Below, in pieces: positions 6,535-6,816 of a stretch of DNA of 6,816 bases. The notes under the pieces are model-generated. The model ran no database searches. It had not been told where the DNA came from and saw only the letters and a program-made list of their open reading frames with translations. Position numbers and translations under genes: made by a program. This DNA is from Rhodospirillaceae bacterium (GTDB taxonomy: Bacteria > Pseudomonadota > Alphaproteobacteria > Micavibrionales > UBA2020). The number at the start of each line of letters is the position of its first letter. Within the stretch, counting starts at the first letter, position 1. The stretch spans positions 1 through 6,816 of the forward strand of contig DQGU01000097.1 in assembly GCA_003524565.1 (NCBI GenBank), in the 5' to 3' direction.

Positions 6535-6815
6535 AGCGGCCGCGCAAAAATGTGGTCAACATTGAAATAAATCACGGTTTCTTCACCGCTGCGCGGGTCG
6601 ATTGCGTCGAAAACGTCATAAATATGGCCGTCTTGTTGTAACGTCGGGCGTTTTTTTATGCGCTGCAATCTCAGGACATTGCGCATTAGGAAATATTCTT
6701 CGGTGATGTCGATAATTTGTAGCGCCGTTTCAAGGGCCTTCCCCTCCCCGTTTTTGAGGATACTGCCGATAAGCGCGGCAAGAAAATCTTTATGCGGCTT
6801 CAGCCGGGCAAAATC
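6531..6815 (-). CDS. C-terminal part of a convergent gene, possibly DUF4919-like
   Basis: Reading the minus strand from the right edge gives an open frame of 94 residues ending in TAA at 6533-6531. The N-terminus lies beyond the window. It opens DFARLKPHKDFLAAL, then has GEGKALETA (visible residues 23-31), ITEEYFLMR (37-45), a basic stretch RLQRIKKRP (49-57), DGHIYDVFDAIDPRSGEE (62-79) and VIYFNVDHIFARPL at the end. The order G-[DE]-G-K-x-x-E-T-A, then EEY, then a GHxYDV strand and a final IYFN strand resembles what I recall of DUF4919 proteins, a family without a known function. I have not been able to confirm this. No signal peptide can be judged. The frame is open throughout and the codon use is unremarkable, which supports a real gene. 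It meets hutG tail-to-tail with a 4-nt overlap. Confidence 0.75.
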   Translation of the reverse strand, partial: DFARLKPHKDFLAALIGSILKNGEGKALETALQIIDITEEYFLMRNVLRLQRIKKRPTLQQDGHIYDVFDAIDPRSGEETVIYFNVDHIFARPL

Positions 6816-6816
6816 A

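Noticed and set aside
6536..6543. GCGGCCGC palindrome just after hutG
   Set aside because: It lacks a U-tract and lies within the last codons of the convergent gene, so it is probably chance.
6651..6657. Seven-T run (A7 on the minus strand, read as ATA AAA AAA) that could act as a slippery site
   Set aside because: The frame is open and motif-bearing on both sides of the run without any shift, so no frameshift is needed. Similar A7 runs occur at the start of hutH and in lpdA without consequence.

Overview
This 6.8-kb window looks like ordinary chromosomal metabolic DNA from a moderately GC-rich proteobacterium, most likely an alphaproteobacterium. That placement rests on the general style of the dihydrolipoyl dehydrogenase and Hut proteins, as I recall those families, and has not been tested by a search. 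Every complete recognisable enzyme reads through intact. I see no mobile element, CRISPR array, tRNA, rRNA or defence system.

Layout. (1) Positions 2-1366, plus strand: a nearly complete dihydrolipoyl dehydrogenase (lpdA) that lacks only about a dozen N-terminal residues. An unrecognised small secreted protein (1366-1950) is translationally coupled to it through a TGATG junction. (2) 1972-2001: a perfect 12-bp-arm hairpin with U-tracts on both strands. It ends the lpdA unit from the left and an 80-residue unknown gene (2026-2268, minus strand) from the right. (3) 2269-2473: a 205-bp divergent intergenic region that must hold the promoters of the 80-residue gene and of the histidine-utilisation operon. 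It contains a TGTAT direct repeat spaced by 10 bp. (4) 2474-6534, plus strand: a tight hutU-hutH-hutG operon. hutU and hutH overlap by 4 nt, and hutH and hutG are 9-12 nt apart. (5) 6531-6815, minus strand: the C-terminal 94 residues of a convergent gene whose stop codon overlaps that of hutG. It resembles DUF4919-type proteins by memory.

How the genes work together. HutH deaminates L-histidine to urocanate, HutU hydrates urocanate to 4-imidazolone-5-propanoate, and HutG hydrolyses N-formyl-L-glutamate to glutamate and formate. A deformylase of this type implies the five-step route, which also needs HutI (imidazolonepropionase) and HutF (formiminoglutamate deiminase). Neither is in the window, nor is a HutC repressor. 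The glutamate produced enters central metabolism via 2-oxoglutarate, and LpdA is the E3 subunit of the 2-oxo-acid dehydrogenases. The two units are nevertheless separated by a strong terminator, and I infer no co-regulation.

No new biological system is evident. The parts that deserve a second look are the three unrecognised or half-recognised small proteins (1366-1950, 2026-2268 and 6531-6815) and the hut control region.
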